Origin: an uncultured bacterium
GTDB taxonomy: Bacteria > Verrucomicrobiota > Kiritimatiellia > RFP12 > UBA1067
Direction: 5' to 3'
NCBI GenBank assembly: GCA_902761035.1
Contig: CACWIW010000016.1
Span: 1-64,000, forward strand
DNA length: 64,000 nucleotides
Both the position numbers and the translations under genes were made by a program. Each line of letters begins with the position of its first letter. Positions within the stretch are counted from its first letter, which is position 1. The notes below the pieces were generated by a model. It searched no databases. It was not told the DNA's origin and was given only the letters and a program-made list of their open reading frames with translations. Below, one piece after another: positions 12,560 to 20,308 of the stretch.

Positions 12560-14701
12560 ATGAGCAAGAACAACCGCATACATGCGATCAACTCGATCGC
12601 CGAACGGGTGCCGGACGCACCGTCCGCCTCCCTGCCCGCCGATACGTCCATGGCGACGTACGGCGAGGACGTGTTCGGCGAGAAGGAAATCCGCGCCTTC
12701 CTGCCGAAGGCCACAGCCGCGAAGCTCCTCGCCACGGTCAACGAGGGCAAGCCCCTCGACCCGTCCATCGCGGACGACGTGGCGCACGCGATGAAGGACT
12801 GGGCGCTCGCGAAGGGCGCCACGCACTTCACCCACTGGTTCCAGCCCCTCACGGGCGGCACCGCCGAGAAGCACGACAGCTTCGTGGAACCGCGCGGCAC
12901 CGCTCAGGCCGTGCAGGCGTTCAGCGGCAAGAACCTGATCGGCGGCGAGGCGGACGCCTCCAGCTTTCCGTCGGGCGGTCTACGCTCCACCTTCGAGGCG
13001 CGCGGCTACACGGCGTGGGACCCCACGAGCCCCGCGTTCATCAAGCGCCACGCGAACGGCGCGACGCTCTGCATCCCTACGGCGTTCTGCTCGTACCGCG
13101 GCGAGGCGCTCGACTCGAAGACGCCGCTCCTCCGCTCCGTGCAGGCGCTCAAGAAGGCACTCCGCCGTCTCATGGCGCACTTCGGCCAGCCGGACGGACG
13201 CGTCTCGGTGACGCTCGGCGCGGAGCAGGAGTACTTCCTCATCGACCGCGGCTTCTACATGCAGCGTCCCGACCTGCTCCAGACCGGGCGCACCGTGTTC
13301 GGGGCCGCGCCCGCGAAGCACCAGCAGCTTGAGGACCACTACTACGGCGCGATCCGTCCGCGCGTCCTGAAGTTCATGACCGAGGTGGAGGACATCCTCT
13401 GGAAGCTCGGCATCCCCGCGAAGACGCGCCACAACGAGGTCGCGCCCGCGCAGTTCGAGCTCGCGCCCGTGTTCGAGGACCTCAACCTCGCCGTGGACCA
13501 CAACATGCTCATCATGGAGGTGCTGCGCCAGACGGCCGAGCGCCACGGCTTCGAGTGCCTCCTGCACGAAAAGCCGTTCGAGGGCGTCAACGGCAGCGGC
13601 AAGCACTGCAACTGGTCCATCGCCTACAACGGACGCAACCTCCTCGAGCCCGGCTCGAACCCGAAGGAGAACGCGATCTTCCTCACCGTCCTCTCCGCGA
13701 TCATCCGCGCCATCGACAAGCACGCGGACATCCTGCGCGCGATGACGGCCGGTGCCGGCAACGACCACCGCCTCGGCGCGAACGAGGCGCCGCCCGCCAT
13801 CATCTCCATCTTCCTCGGCGACGAGCTGACCGCCGTGATGAAGGCCATCGAGACGGGCACCTCCGCCCGCGCGGCGGGACGCACGAAGCTGAAGGTCGGC
13901 GTGGACACCCTGCCGCCGCTGCCGCGCGACACGACGGACCGCAACCGCACCTCGCCGTTCGCGTTCACGGGCAACAAGTTCGAGTTCCGCGCGCCCGGCT
14001 CGTCGCAGAACTGCGCGATGAACCAGATGGTGCTCAACACGATCGTCGCGGAGTCCGTGGACGCCATTTCGGACAAGCTCGACGCGATGCCGGGCGACTT
14101 CAACGCCAATCTCCAGAAACTCCTCCAGCGCCTCATCCGCGCGCACAAGCGCGTGCTGTTCTCGGGTGACGGCTATTCTGTCGACTGGCCGAAGGAGGCC
14201 GCGCGGCGCGGGCTGCCGAACCTGCCGGACACGCGGTCCGCCATCCAGCCGCTCCGCGATCCCGCGAACCAGAAGGTGTTCGCCGCCTACGGCGTGCTCA
14301 CAGAAGGGGAGCTTGCGAGCCGCTACGAGATCGCGCTCGAGGACTACCACCGCCGCATCCGCATCGAAGGGTCCGTCGCGCTCGACATCGCGCGCTCGAT
14401 GGTGCGTCCCGTGGTGGCCGACGAATTCTCGAAGCTTGCGACGGCGCTTTCCGTGGCGAAGAAGGACGGCCTCAAGACTGGCGTTGCCGGACTCAAGGCG
14501 CTCTCGGTGCGCCTCGGCGCGGGCCTCGACGACCTGCACGTCAAGTGCGAACGTCTCGACAAGGCGCTCACGAAGGGCAAGCACGAGGACCAGATCGACG
14601 CGATGCGCGACCTGCGCCACACGGTCGATGCCCTCGAACACCTCGTCGACGACGCCCGTTGGCCGCTTCCCAAATACCGCGAAATGCTCTTCATCTACTA
14701 G
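12560..14701 (+). CDS. glnN: Type III glutamine synthetase
   Basis: A 713-residue enzyme, the length typical of GSIII, which forms glutamine from glutamate, ammonia and ATP in the cytoplasm. Recognisable are THWFQPLTGGTAEKHDSF (~93), SFPSGGLRSTFEARGYTAWD, the catalytic LGAEQEYFLIDR, NEVAPAQFELAPVFE (~292), FEGVNGSGKHCNWS (~338) and the nucleotide-site GNDHRLGANEAPPAIIS. ATG 12560 starts 9 bases after an extended -10 box, so the mRNA is almost leaderless. It is transcribed away from the acyltransferase gene via the shared palindromic promoter. No nitrogen-regulatory sigma-54 box is seen here. The gene appears intact and ends just before the repeat-rich island. Confidence 0.95.
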   Translation: MSKNNRIHAINSIAERVPDAPSASLPADTSMATYGEDVFGEKEIRAFLPKATAAKLLATVNEGKPLDPSIADDVAHAMKDWALAKGATHFTHWFQPLTGGTAEKHDSFVEPRGTAQAVQAFSGKNLIGGEADASSFPSGGLRSTFEARGYTAWDPTSPAFIKRHANGATLCIPTAFCSYRGEALDSKTPLLRSVQALKKALRRLMAHFGQPDGRVSVTLGAEQEYFLIDRGFYMQRPDLLQTGRTVFGAAPAKHQQLEDHYYGAIRPRVLKFMTEVEDILWKLGIPAKTRHNEVAPAQFELAPVFEDLNLAVDHNMLIMEVLRQTAERHGFECLLHEKPFEGVNGSGKHCNWSIAYNGRNLLEPGSNPKENAIFLTVLSAIIRAIDKHADILRAMTAGAGNDHRLGANEAPPAIISIFLGDELTAVMKAIETGTSARAAGRTKLKVGVDTLPPLPRDTTDRNRTSPFAFTGNKFEFRAPGSSQNCAMNQMVLNTIVAESVDAISDKLDAMPGDFNANLQKLLQRLIRAHKRVLFSGDGYSVDWPKEAARRGLPNLPDTRSAIQPLRDPANQKVFAAYGVLTEGELASRYEIALEDYHRRIRIEGSVALDIARSMVRPVVADEFSKLATALSVAKKDGLKTGVAGLKALSVRLGAGLDDLHVKCERLDKALTKGKHEDQIDAMRDLRHTVDALEHLVDDARWPLPKYREMLFIY

Positions 14702-14710
14702 GCCAACCAT

Positions 14711-14815
14711 GCCGCTAACTGGGAACGCCGCCTTCCAGGCGGCGGGAGGGGCCGCGCTTGTCGCGGCCCATGGTGGGGCGGTTGTCCCGTCGAGCCGCCC
14801 GCCGCCCGAAAATTC
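14711..14815. repeat. REP-like GC-rich palindromic repeat
   Basis: Contains CCGCCTTCCAGGCGG and CCGCGCTTGTCGCGG hairpins followed by a GGGGCG...CGCCC stretch. Near-identical blocks occur at 17795-17880, and an inverse form at 27255-27420. Confidence 0.75.
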
Positions 14816-14841
14816 CCGTCCCCAACCCCGCCGGAAAATGG

Positions 14842-14966
14842 TATACTGTGCGCAATCCAGAAAGGTTCCCTTGAACAACAAACCTGTAGCAATGGCAGAA
14901 CCAGAAGCCCAGAACCGGATTGTCGTCTATCAACCGAACGAGACCGTCCGGCCGTGGCCGTTTTAG
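14842..14966 (+). pseudogene. Leader cassette copy 1: promoter plus truncated RhuM/ORF6N-type N-terminus
   Basis: An extended -10 box (TATACT, 14842-14847), AGAAAGG and a TTG start at 14871 encode 31 codons beginning LNNKPVAMAEPEAQ and ending at TAG 14966. The first ~27 codons are nearly the same as those at 16488 and 18232, then this copy runs off into an unrelated sequence. It appears to be a broken 5' end left upstream of the first DUF1016 gene, whose GTG start lies 17 bases further on. Confidence 0.6.
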
Positions 14967-14982
14967 CAGGATTGGAGGCAGC

Positions 14983-16176
14983 GTGAAGAAGCAGGCACTT
15001 GATTTGAGGGACATAAGAATTGCCGTCAAGACCATCAAGACGGCAATCCTGAGAAGCCGCTATATGGCAGCTCGCAAGGCGAACTTCGAGCATCTGAAAC
15101 TGTATTTTTACGTAGGCGCGTATGTCTCCGCAAATTCACGCAATGGGACATGGGGTACAGGGGCAATTGCGGCAATATCGGAACGGCTTTCGCAGGAGCT
15201 GCCTGGACTTCGTGGCTTTTCATCGACGAACATAAAGAACATGCGCATTTTCTTCGAACAATGGGCGTTTGACATAAATCGTCAGTTGTCAACTGACGAT
15301 TTGAAAGCGGTCGTTTCTGCCGAGGCGCTTCCCGAAATTCGCCAGTTGTCAACTGGCGAATTGACAGAGTCGGACATTGCTGCGTTTTTCAGCATCGGCT
15401 TTACCCACCACATGGAGATCATCTTCAAATGCCGCTCACAGGCAGAAAGGTGGTACTACATCAGAAAAACGGCGATGGAATTCTGGAACGTGGAAGACCT
15501 TAAGCGGCGGATTCGCGCTCGCGATTATGCGGTGAACGGGAAAGCCATTAACAATTTTGGTCTAACGATTCCATCCGACAGGCAAGTGTCGAGGGCCGTT
15601 CAGGCGTTCAAAAGCGAGTATCTGCTGGACTTCGTCAACATAGTCGATGCTGATGACGATGAAGAGACGATGGATGAGCCGGAATGGATGATGGAAATGG
15701 TCGCGAAGGTCCGTAAGTTCATACAGGAACTTGGACCGGACTTCTGTTTTATGAATGTCAAGAAGCGGTTCGTTGTGGGAGAATCGGAATTCTTTTCAGA
15801 TTTGGTGTTTTACCATCGAACGCTCAAGTGCATGGTTGCCGTGGAGTTGAAGAAGGGGGCGTTCAAGCCAGCTTATCTTGGGCAGTTGGATTTCTACTTG
15901 GCATGTCTCGACAAGTACGTCAAGCTTGAAGATGAGAATCCCTCGATCGGGCTTATTTTGTGTCATTCTATGGATCGACCGGTTGTGGAACTTGCCGTGC
16001 GTCGTTATTCAATGCCCCTGGGCGTGGCGACATATCGTACATCCGAAGACGTGCCGCCGGCATACAAGGCGTTGAAGCCGTTGTTGGATGGTTCGCAGAA
16101 GCTTTTGATTGAAATGAATTCCGAAATTTCCGTTTCACCGCGCAAGTCAAAGATGAAGAAAGGCGGCAGGGAATGA
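14983..16176 (+). CDS. DUF1016 (YhcG-like) PD-(D/E)XK nuclease-family protein, copy 1
   Basis: A 397-residue protein with the DUF1016 N-terminal helical domain (~40-120) and a C-terminal PD-(D/E)XK nuclease fold; the core is the Asp of EFFSDLVFYHRTL (~270) followed by VAVELKKGAF (~288), giving D...ExK. Homologues are predicted mobile-element or defence nucleases. GTG 14983 follows GGAGG by 5 bases. Between the two domains, codons at 15277-15303 (NRQLSTDDL) and 15337-15363 (IRQLSTGEL) are encoded by two perfect 27-bp palindromes, 60 bp apart, just before SIGFTHHMEII. The gene is sandwiched between a broken leader cassette and a tail fragment like that of the ORF6N gene at 18232. GC content is below that of the flanking core genes. 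Confidence 0.8.
   Translation: MKKQALDLRDIRIAVKTIKTAILRSRYMAARKANFEHLKLYFYVGAYVSANSRNGTWGTGAIAAISERLSQELPGLRGFSSTNIKNMRIFFEQWAFDINRQLSTDDLKAVVSAEALPEIRQLSTGELTESDIAAFFSIGFTHHMEIIFKCRSQAERWYYIRKTAMEFWNVEDLKRRIRARDYAVNGKAINNFGLTIPSDRQVSRAVQAFKSEYLLDFVNIVDADDDEETMDEPEWMMEMVAKVRKFIQELGPDFCFMNVKKRFVVGESEFFSDLVFYHRTLKCMVAVELKKGAFKPAYLGQLDFYLACLDKYVKLEDENPSIGLILCHSMDRPVVELAVRRYSMPLGVATYRTSEDVPPAYKALKPLLDGSQKLLIEMNSEISVSPRKSKMKKGGRE
15276..15302. repeat. In-frame perfect palindrome A in DUF1016 copy 1
   Basis: Thirteen-base arms around a single central T (core CGTCAGTTG-T-CAACTGACG). It lies entirely inside the reading frame. Confidence 0.9.
15336..15362. repeat. In-frame perfect palindrome B in DUF1016 copy 1
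   Basis: Thirteen-base arms around a central T (core CGCCAGTTG-T-CAACTGGCG). Its centre is 60 bp from palindrome A, and both share the inner CAGTTGTCAACTG. Confidence 0.9.
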
Positions 16177-16205
16177 AGATTTTCGAGAGAGGGGAACAAG
16201 CAAAT

Positions 16206-16322
16206 ATGAGCGGCAGGAGTGCGAAGATGGGCGCGGAGATCATTCCTGGGCTTCTTGAATCAATCCGCAAGGCGCCGTCGCAACTCGTGTTGTTCCGCCG
16301 TTTCGCCCAAAGCCAAAGATAA
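16206..16322 (+). pseudogene. Orphan 3' end of an ORF6N-type gene
   Basis: A 38-codon remnant containing KMGAEIIPGLLESIRKA, which matches the C-terminal KMGAEIIPGLLDSIRKA encoded at ~19065-19115 downstream of the ORF6N gene. The sequence then diverges. It lies after DUF1016 copy 1, mirroring the leader fragment before it, as if the middle of an ORF6N-type gene had been replaced by the nuclease gene. Confidence 0.6.
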
Positions 16323-16458
16323 ATCTTCGCGGGAAGGGCGCAGTTTACCGCGACCGCTGACTCGGTCACAAGTTGCGCCCCTCCCGCAGTGGGGCGAGGC
16401 GTCCCGCCGAGCCGCCCGCCGCCCGAAGATTCCCGTCCCCAACCCCGCCGGAAAATGG

Positions 16459-16742
16459 TATAATGTGCGCAATCCAGAAAGGTCCCCTTGAACAACAAAC
16501 CAACCGATGTAGCAATGCCAGAACGGGATGCCCAGAACCAGATTGTCGTCTATCAGCCGAACGAGACCGTTCGGCTGGACGTGCGTCTTGAAAACGACAC
16601 GGTGTGGTTGACTCAGGAGCAGATTGCCAATCTCTTCGGCACAAAGAGACCAGCGATCACAGGCGTGGCGAATAGGGAATGTTGTGAGTGTGAAAATGTT
16701 GCCAGTTACCAATTTCAATTCCCAATGAAGGAGACGGCATGA
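16459..16742 (+). pseudogene. Leader cassette copy 2: promoter plus truncated RhuM-family gene
   Basis: TATAAT at 16459-16464, AGAAAGG and TTG 16488 open an 84-codon frame. It begins like the other cassettes and continues with RLENDTVWLTQEQIANLFGTKRPAIT, the start of a RhuM-family (virulence-type) protein that is normally over 300 residues. After AIT the sequence is unrelated and stops at 16742. The stop overlaps the ATG of DUF1016 copy 2 by 4 bases, so the remnant may now act as a translated leader for that nuclease. Confidence 0.65.
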
Positions 16743-17788
16743 AGAAGTCAAAGGCAATGACTGCTGCTGTTGTAGAAGGCTATGAAGCGTGGATTCGTTC
16801 CATCAAGGAGCGAATTCAACGGGCGCGAATCAAGGCTTCCATGCTCGTTAATTCCGAACAGACTTTGCTTTATTGGGATATTGGTCATGAGATTCTGGAG
16901 AAACAGGAAAACGAAGGATGGGGAAGTAAGGTCGTCGAAAGGATGTCGGCAGACTTGAAGGCGGCGTTTCCAGACATGAAGGGATGGTCTCGTTCGAGTC
17001 TCATGTACATGCGTCAGTTCGCCGCAGCTTGGAGGCGAAATGAAATTGTCCAAGCGCCGCTTGGACAATTGCCGTGGTACCATCATCTGGCCTTGCTGGA
17101 GCGATTGAAGTCGCGTGGGGATCGCATCGCCTACGCCGTTCTCGCCATTGAAAACGGTTGGTCGCGTGACGTGATGGTACATCAGATAGAACTTGGATAT
17201 GCAGACCAGCATGGAACGGCGATAACCAATTTCAAGAACCTGATGCCCCCCGCTGATTCCGACATGGCAGAGCAGACGTTGAAAGGCGAGTATGACCTTG
17301 GTTTCCTTCCGGCAACGGCAAAGATGAAGGAAAACAAACTTCGGGCGATGCTTGTTGACAAGGTGGCAAAGTTCATGATTGAGCTTGGCGCGGGTTTCTC
17401 CTATGTCGGCAAGGGGTTGACCATCGACGTGGGAGGGGATGAGTTTGAAATCGACCTCCTTTTCTACCATGTGGTGCTTCATCGCTACATCGTCATTGAA
17501 CTGAAGACTGGCAAGTTCCATCCGAAAGACCTCGGACAGCTCGGGTTCTACATGACGGCGGTGGATCGACAGGTCAAGTCGGAGATAGACGGTAAGACAA
17601 TCGGCATATTGCTCTGTAAATCCCGGAACGACATCGTGGCCGAGTATTCGCTTGCCGACTTGGACAAACCGATCGGCGTATCAACGTACCGTCTCTGTCT
17701 GCCGCCGTTGGAACAGCTTCAGGTGCAGTTGCGGAAGCTTCTCATGGAAAGGAAGAAGGGCGGGTGTTCCCGCGAGCCTAAACGGTAG
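16739..17788 (+). CDS. DUF1016 (YhcG-like) PD-(D/E)XK nuclease-family protein, copy 2
   Basis: A 349-residue homologue of the nuclease at 14983 with a more canonical DUF1016 sequence. The N-terminal domain carries LLYWDIGHEILEKQENEGWGSKVVERMS (~43-70) and LPWYHHLALLERL; the nuclease core is FEIDLLFYHVVLHRYIVIELKTGKF (~235-260), giving D...ExK. The protein is predicted to be a DNA nuclease of an accessory element; its target is unknown. ATG 16739 overlaps the upstream truncated RhuM frame by 4 bases, suggesting coupling. Codons EIVQAPLGQL just before LPWYHH are encoded by a perfect 27-bp palindrome (17044-17070). Downstream lies a REP block and a 226-bp terminal-inverted-repeat element. Confidence 0.85.
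   Translation: MKKSKAMTAAVVEGYEAWIRSIKERIQRARIKASMLVNSEQTLLYWDIGHEILEKQENEGWGSKVVERMSADLKAAFPDMKGWSRSSLMYMRQFAAAWRRNEIVQAPLGQLPWYHHLALLERLKSRGDRIAYAVLAIENGWSRDVMVHQIELGYADQHGTAITNFKNLMPPADSDMAEQTLKGEYDLGFLPATAKMKENKLRAMLVDKVAKFMIELGAGFSYVGKGLTIDVGGDEFEIDLLFYHVVLHRYIVIELKTGKFHPKDLGQLGFYMTAVDRQVKSEIDGKTIGILLCKSRNDIVAEYSLADLDKPIGVSTYRLCLPPLEQLQVQLRKLLMERKKGGCSREPKR
17044..17070. repeat. In-frame perfect palindrome in DUF1016 copy 2
   Basis: Thirteen-base arms around a single central C (core GTCCAAGCG-C-CGCTTGGAC). It has the same size and odd centre as those in copy 1, but a different sequence. Confidence 0.9.
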
Positions 17789-17794
17789 GGGCGG

Positions 17795-17917
17795 CGTTCC
17801 ATCGCCGCCTGCCTTCCAGGCGGCGGGAGAGGCCGCGCTTGTCGCGGCCCATGGTGGGGCGAGGCGTCCCGCCGAGCCATCCGCCTAACTGGGAAAGCCG
17901 CCTTCCAGGCGGCGGTA
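17795..17917. repeat. REP-like GC-rich palindromic repeats
   Basis: Several hairpins including CCGCCTTCCAGGCGG (twice) and CCGCGCTTGTCGCGG, matching the block at 14711. No coding capacity is supported. Confidence 0.75.
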
Positions 17918-18143
17918 GGGCGCATCTGCGAAATTCACCGCCGAGTCTTCTGAAGATTGGAAACAACTATTTGAAACAACTGGCCTTTGGCGCGCGGGCT
18001 AACTCGCCCGCGCCCATTTGCCGATCCTCAAGCTGCCACGATTCTGAATGTTCAAGGTGCGTCCGCAGGACAATGTTGTTCTTGAAAGTTGTCTTGGTTG
18101 TTTCCAAATCCCAATACGCATGGGTGAAAAACGGAGATGAGCC
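17918..18143. mobile_element. MITE-like element R1, copy at 18 kb
   Basis: A 226-bp element starting GGGCGCATCTGCGAAATTCACC. The left end is an imperfect inverted repeat of the right end, best seen in the 60.8 kb copy. It contains a central hairpin GCGGGC-TAACTC-GCCCGC. It is ~85% similar by eye to 60806-61034. Confidence 0.75.
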
Positions 18144-18202
18144 ATTGCCCCCGCCGAGCCGCCCGCCCGCAAATTCCCGTTCCCAACCCCGCCGGAAAAT
18201 GG

Positions 18203-18208
18203 TATACT
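18203..18208 (+). promoter_or_regulatory. -10 box of leader cassette copy 3
   Basis: Extended -10 TGGTATACT, 24 bases before TTG 18232, with AGAAAGG in between. The surrounding ~170 bp is shared with 14772-14950 and 16388-16571. Confidence 0.65.
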
Positions 18209-18231
18209 GTGCGCAATCCAGAAAGGTCCCC

Positions 18232-19146
18232 TTGAACAAGAAACTAACCGATACAGTAATGGCTGAACCAGAAGCCCAGAACCAGATTGTTACGTACGAT
18301 TCGAACGATATTGTGTCGGAAGACGCAATTCGGACGATGATTATGCCTGTTCGTGGCGTACAGGTTATGTTGGACAGGGATCTGGCTGCGCTTTATGGTG
18401 TCGAAGTGAAGTATCTCAATCGTCAGGTTAAGCGCAACATAGAGAGGTTTCCGTCGGATTTCATGTTCCAGTTGACGAAGGAGGATTGTTTAAGGTGCCA
18501 AATTGGCACCTTAAACGGGAAGCGTGGCGAACATCTTAAATACATGCCATACGCTTTTACCGAGAATGGCATTGCGATGCTTAGCGGTGTGTTGCGGTCA
18601 TCAATTGCGATAGAAATCAACATCCGCATCATGCGCGCCTTTGTCGCAATGCGTCGGGTGCTTGCCAATGTTGAGCCGCTGTTGTCGCGTATCGAGTCTG
18701 TGGAACGTCGACAAATTACCGACCAGTCAAAGAACGAGGCGAGATTTGATGAAATCTTTGCGAAGATGGGCGCGGAGGATATTCCTTTGCAGAGCATCTT
18801 CTACCAGAACAAGTTCTGGGACGCGAAGTCGCTCTTGATCAAGTTCATCCGCCGGGCGAAGAAGGAGCTGATCGTGATTGACGCCGCATTCCAACGGCGA
18901 GCTGGAGGAATCGGACTTCGAGGCGTTCGGGGCGCAATGCGGCAAGTTCACGAAGACCATCTGCGGCATCTGCCACGACCGCTTCATCATCGTCGACCAG
19001 AAGGAAATCTTCTGGACCGGCGCGTCGCTGAAGGACGCTGGGCGACTCACCTTCGCCGCGGCAAAGATGGGCGCGGAGATCATCCCAGGCCTTCTCGATT
19101 CAATCCGCAAGGCGATGTCGGAACGGCGGGAATACGGCAAAGGTAA
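18232..19146 (+). CDS. ORF6N-domain protein with frameshifted C-terminus
   Basis: The product starts LNKKLTDTVMAEPEAQNQIV (cassette leader) and then carries an ORF6N DNA-binding-type domain (~35-140: VRGVQVMLDRDLAALYGVEVK, NRQVKRNIERFPSDFMFQL, YAFTENGIAMLSGVLRS). TTG 18232 is chosen because AGAAAGG lies 6 bases ahead, as in the other cassettes; ATG 18259 is the alternative. At ~18885, after LIKFIRRAKKELIVIDA, the expected continuation HSNGELEESDFEAFGAQCG appears one frame over and runs to 19186 with ICHDRFIIVD and IFWTGASLKDAG. So a deletion with frameshift has replaced the C-terminal PLD-like part by a basic out-of-frame tail ending at 19146. A perfect 29-bp palindrome at 18488-18516 encodes LRCQIGTLN within the ORF6N region. 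Function is inferred only as DNA binding. Confidence 0.7.
   Translation: MNKKLTDTVMAEPEAQNQIVTYDSNDIVSEDAIRTMIMPVRGVQVMLDRDLAALYGVEVKYLNRQVKRNIERFPSDFMFQLTKEDCLRCQIGTLNGKRGEHLKYMPYAFTENGIAMLSGVLRSSIAIEINIRIMRAFVAMRRVLANVEPLLSRIESVERRQITDQSKNEARFDEIFAKMGAEDIPLQSIFYQNKFWDAKSLLIKFIRRAKKELIVIDAAFQRRAGGIGLRGVRGAMRQVHEDHLRHLPRPLHHRRPEGNLLDRRVAEGRWATHLRRGKDGRGDHPRPSRFNPQGDVGTAGIRQR
18488..18516. repeat. In-frame perfect palindrome in the ORF6N gene
   Basis: Fourteen-base arms around a single central A (core AAGGTGCCAA-A-TTGGCACCTT). It is wholly coding. Confidence 0.9.
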
Positions 19147-19204
19147 GAAGGCGGCGCGTGGATCGGACGCGAAGGCGAGGGCGTGAAGGGAAGGAGCGTT
19201 AGTT

Positions 19205-20308
19205 ATGTCTGAAAGAAACCTACACGCAAAGGCTTTTGACGAGGGAACGCAAGAGAAGCTCACGATATACAGGGAGTATCTCCAAGAGTGGTTGCCAGTT
19301 TTCTTACATGCGAAGACGCGTCCGTCGCGAATTCAGATATTTGATTTCTTTGCCGGGCCAGGTTTCGATTTAAACGGTTGCGCCGCAAGCCCCGTGATAG
19401 CTTTGGAAGAAATTCACAACGCATTGAACAATGCCAGGAATCATGGTATTGTCCCTGTTGCCGTTGATTTATACCTCAATGAATTCAGCAAGAAGAAATA
19501 TGGGGAATTGGTAAAGAATATACAATCACATCCTTACTTCGGAGATGTTAATGTTACATTTGCGCAGAAAGATTTTCCCGTGGCGTTTGATGCATGGTAT
19601 TTACTGATGAACAGACCTGATGTTGCGAACTTCCTGTTTCTTGACCAAAATGGCGTGAAGCAAGTGTCAACGGAAATCTTTTCAAGGCTCATATCCTTGA
19701 GGCATACGGATTATATGTTCTATATTGCCTCTTCGATCGTAAATCGCTTCAAGGAAGATCCGAGAATCATAAATCCATTGCCGATAAGCGAGGCCGATCT
19801 TCAGAACATGAACGGAACAAATGTTCATGCCATTGTCAAGGATGCTTATGAGAGAATTGCGCAGGGGAAGTACCTTGCACCTTTCTCAATCAGAAAAGGT
19901 GCCAATGTTTACGGATTGATCTTTGGAACGGAACATTTGCTCGGGCTTGACAAATTTCTGACAGTTTGTTGGAAAATGGACAAGGTACATGGGCTTGCAA
20001 ACTTTGATGTAGAGAATGAGAATATCGATCCATCCGCACCGAGCTTATTTGCCGAAATGGACAGACCGAAGAAGTTAGACTTGTTTGAACGAGACCTTTT
20101 GCGCAAGTTACGCGCACATGAAATCAAAACGAATTATGAGATATATGAGTTCGCGCTTCGGTCTGGTTTCTTGTCGGTTCATGCCCGGGATGCATTGAAG
20201 TCAATGATGGAAAAGGGAGATATCCCCAAGCAAAAGATTCCAGTGTCGCGTGAGTGCATGAAAAAGGTTCCTGTACACGTAAAGTCGCAAAGCAAGGAGA
20301 GACGATGA
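19205..20308 (+). CDS. tcmP: Three-Cys-motif partner protein (TcmP family)
   Basis: A 367-residue protein beginning MSERNLHAKAFDEGTQEKL; IFDFFAGPGFD (~48) and the strand-rich N-terminal half fit the TcmP family, which recalls methyltransferase-like folds. TcmP proteins are defined by being encoded beside a three-Cys radical-SAM-like partner, and that partner follows here with a 4-base ATGA overlap. The family is found in mobile and defence contexts; its biochemical role is not established. ATG 19205 follows AGGAGCGT by 6 bases. GC content is clearly lower than the core genes, consistent with horizontal acquisition. Confidence 0.85.
   Translation: MSERNLHAKAFDEGTQEKLTIYREYLQEWLPVFLHAKTRPSRIQIFDFFAGPGFDLNGCAASPVIALEEIHNALNNARNHGIVPVAVDLYLNEFSKKKYGELVKNIQSHPYFGDVNVTFAQKDFPVAFDAWYLLMNRPDVANFLFLDQNGVKQVSTEIFSRLISLRHTDYMFYIASSIVNRFKEDPRIINPLPISEADLQNMNGTNVHAIVKDAYERIAQGKYLAPFSIRKGANVYGLIFGTEHLLGLDKFLTVCWKMDKVHGLANFDVENENIDPSAPSLFAEMDRPKKLDLFERDLLRKLRAHEIKTNYEIYEFALRSGFLSVHARDALKSMMEKGDIPKQKIPVSRECMKKVPVHVKSQSKERR

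Noticed and set aside
17839-18231. Upstream extension of the ORF6N frame
   Set aside because: It translates REP and R1 element sequence; the cassette ribosome site and TTG at 18232 fit the other two copies.
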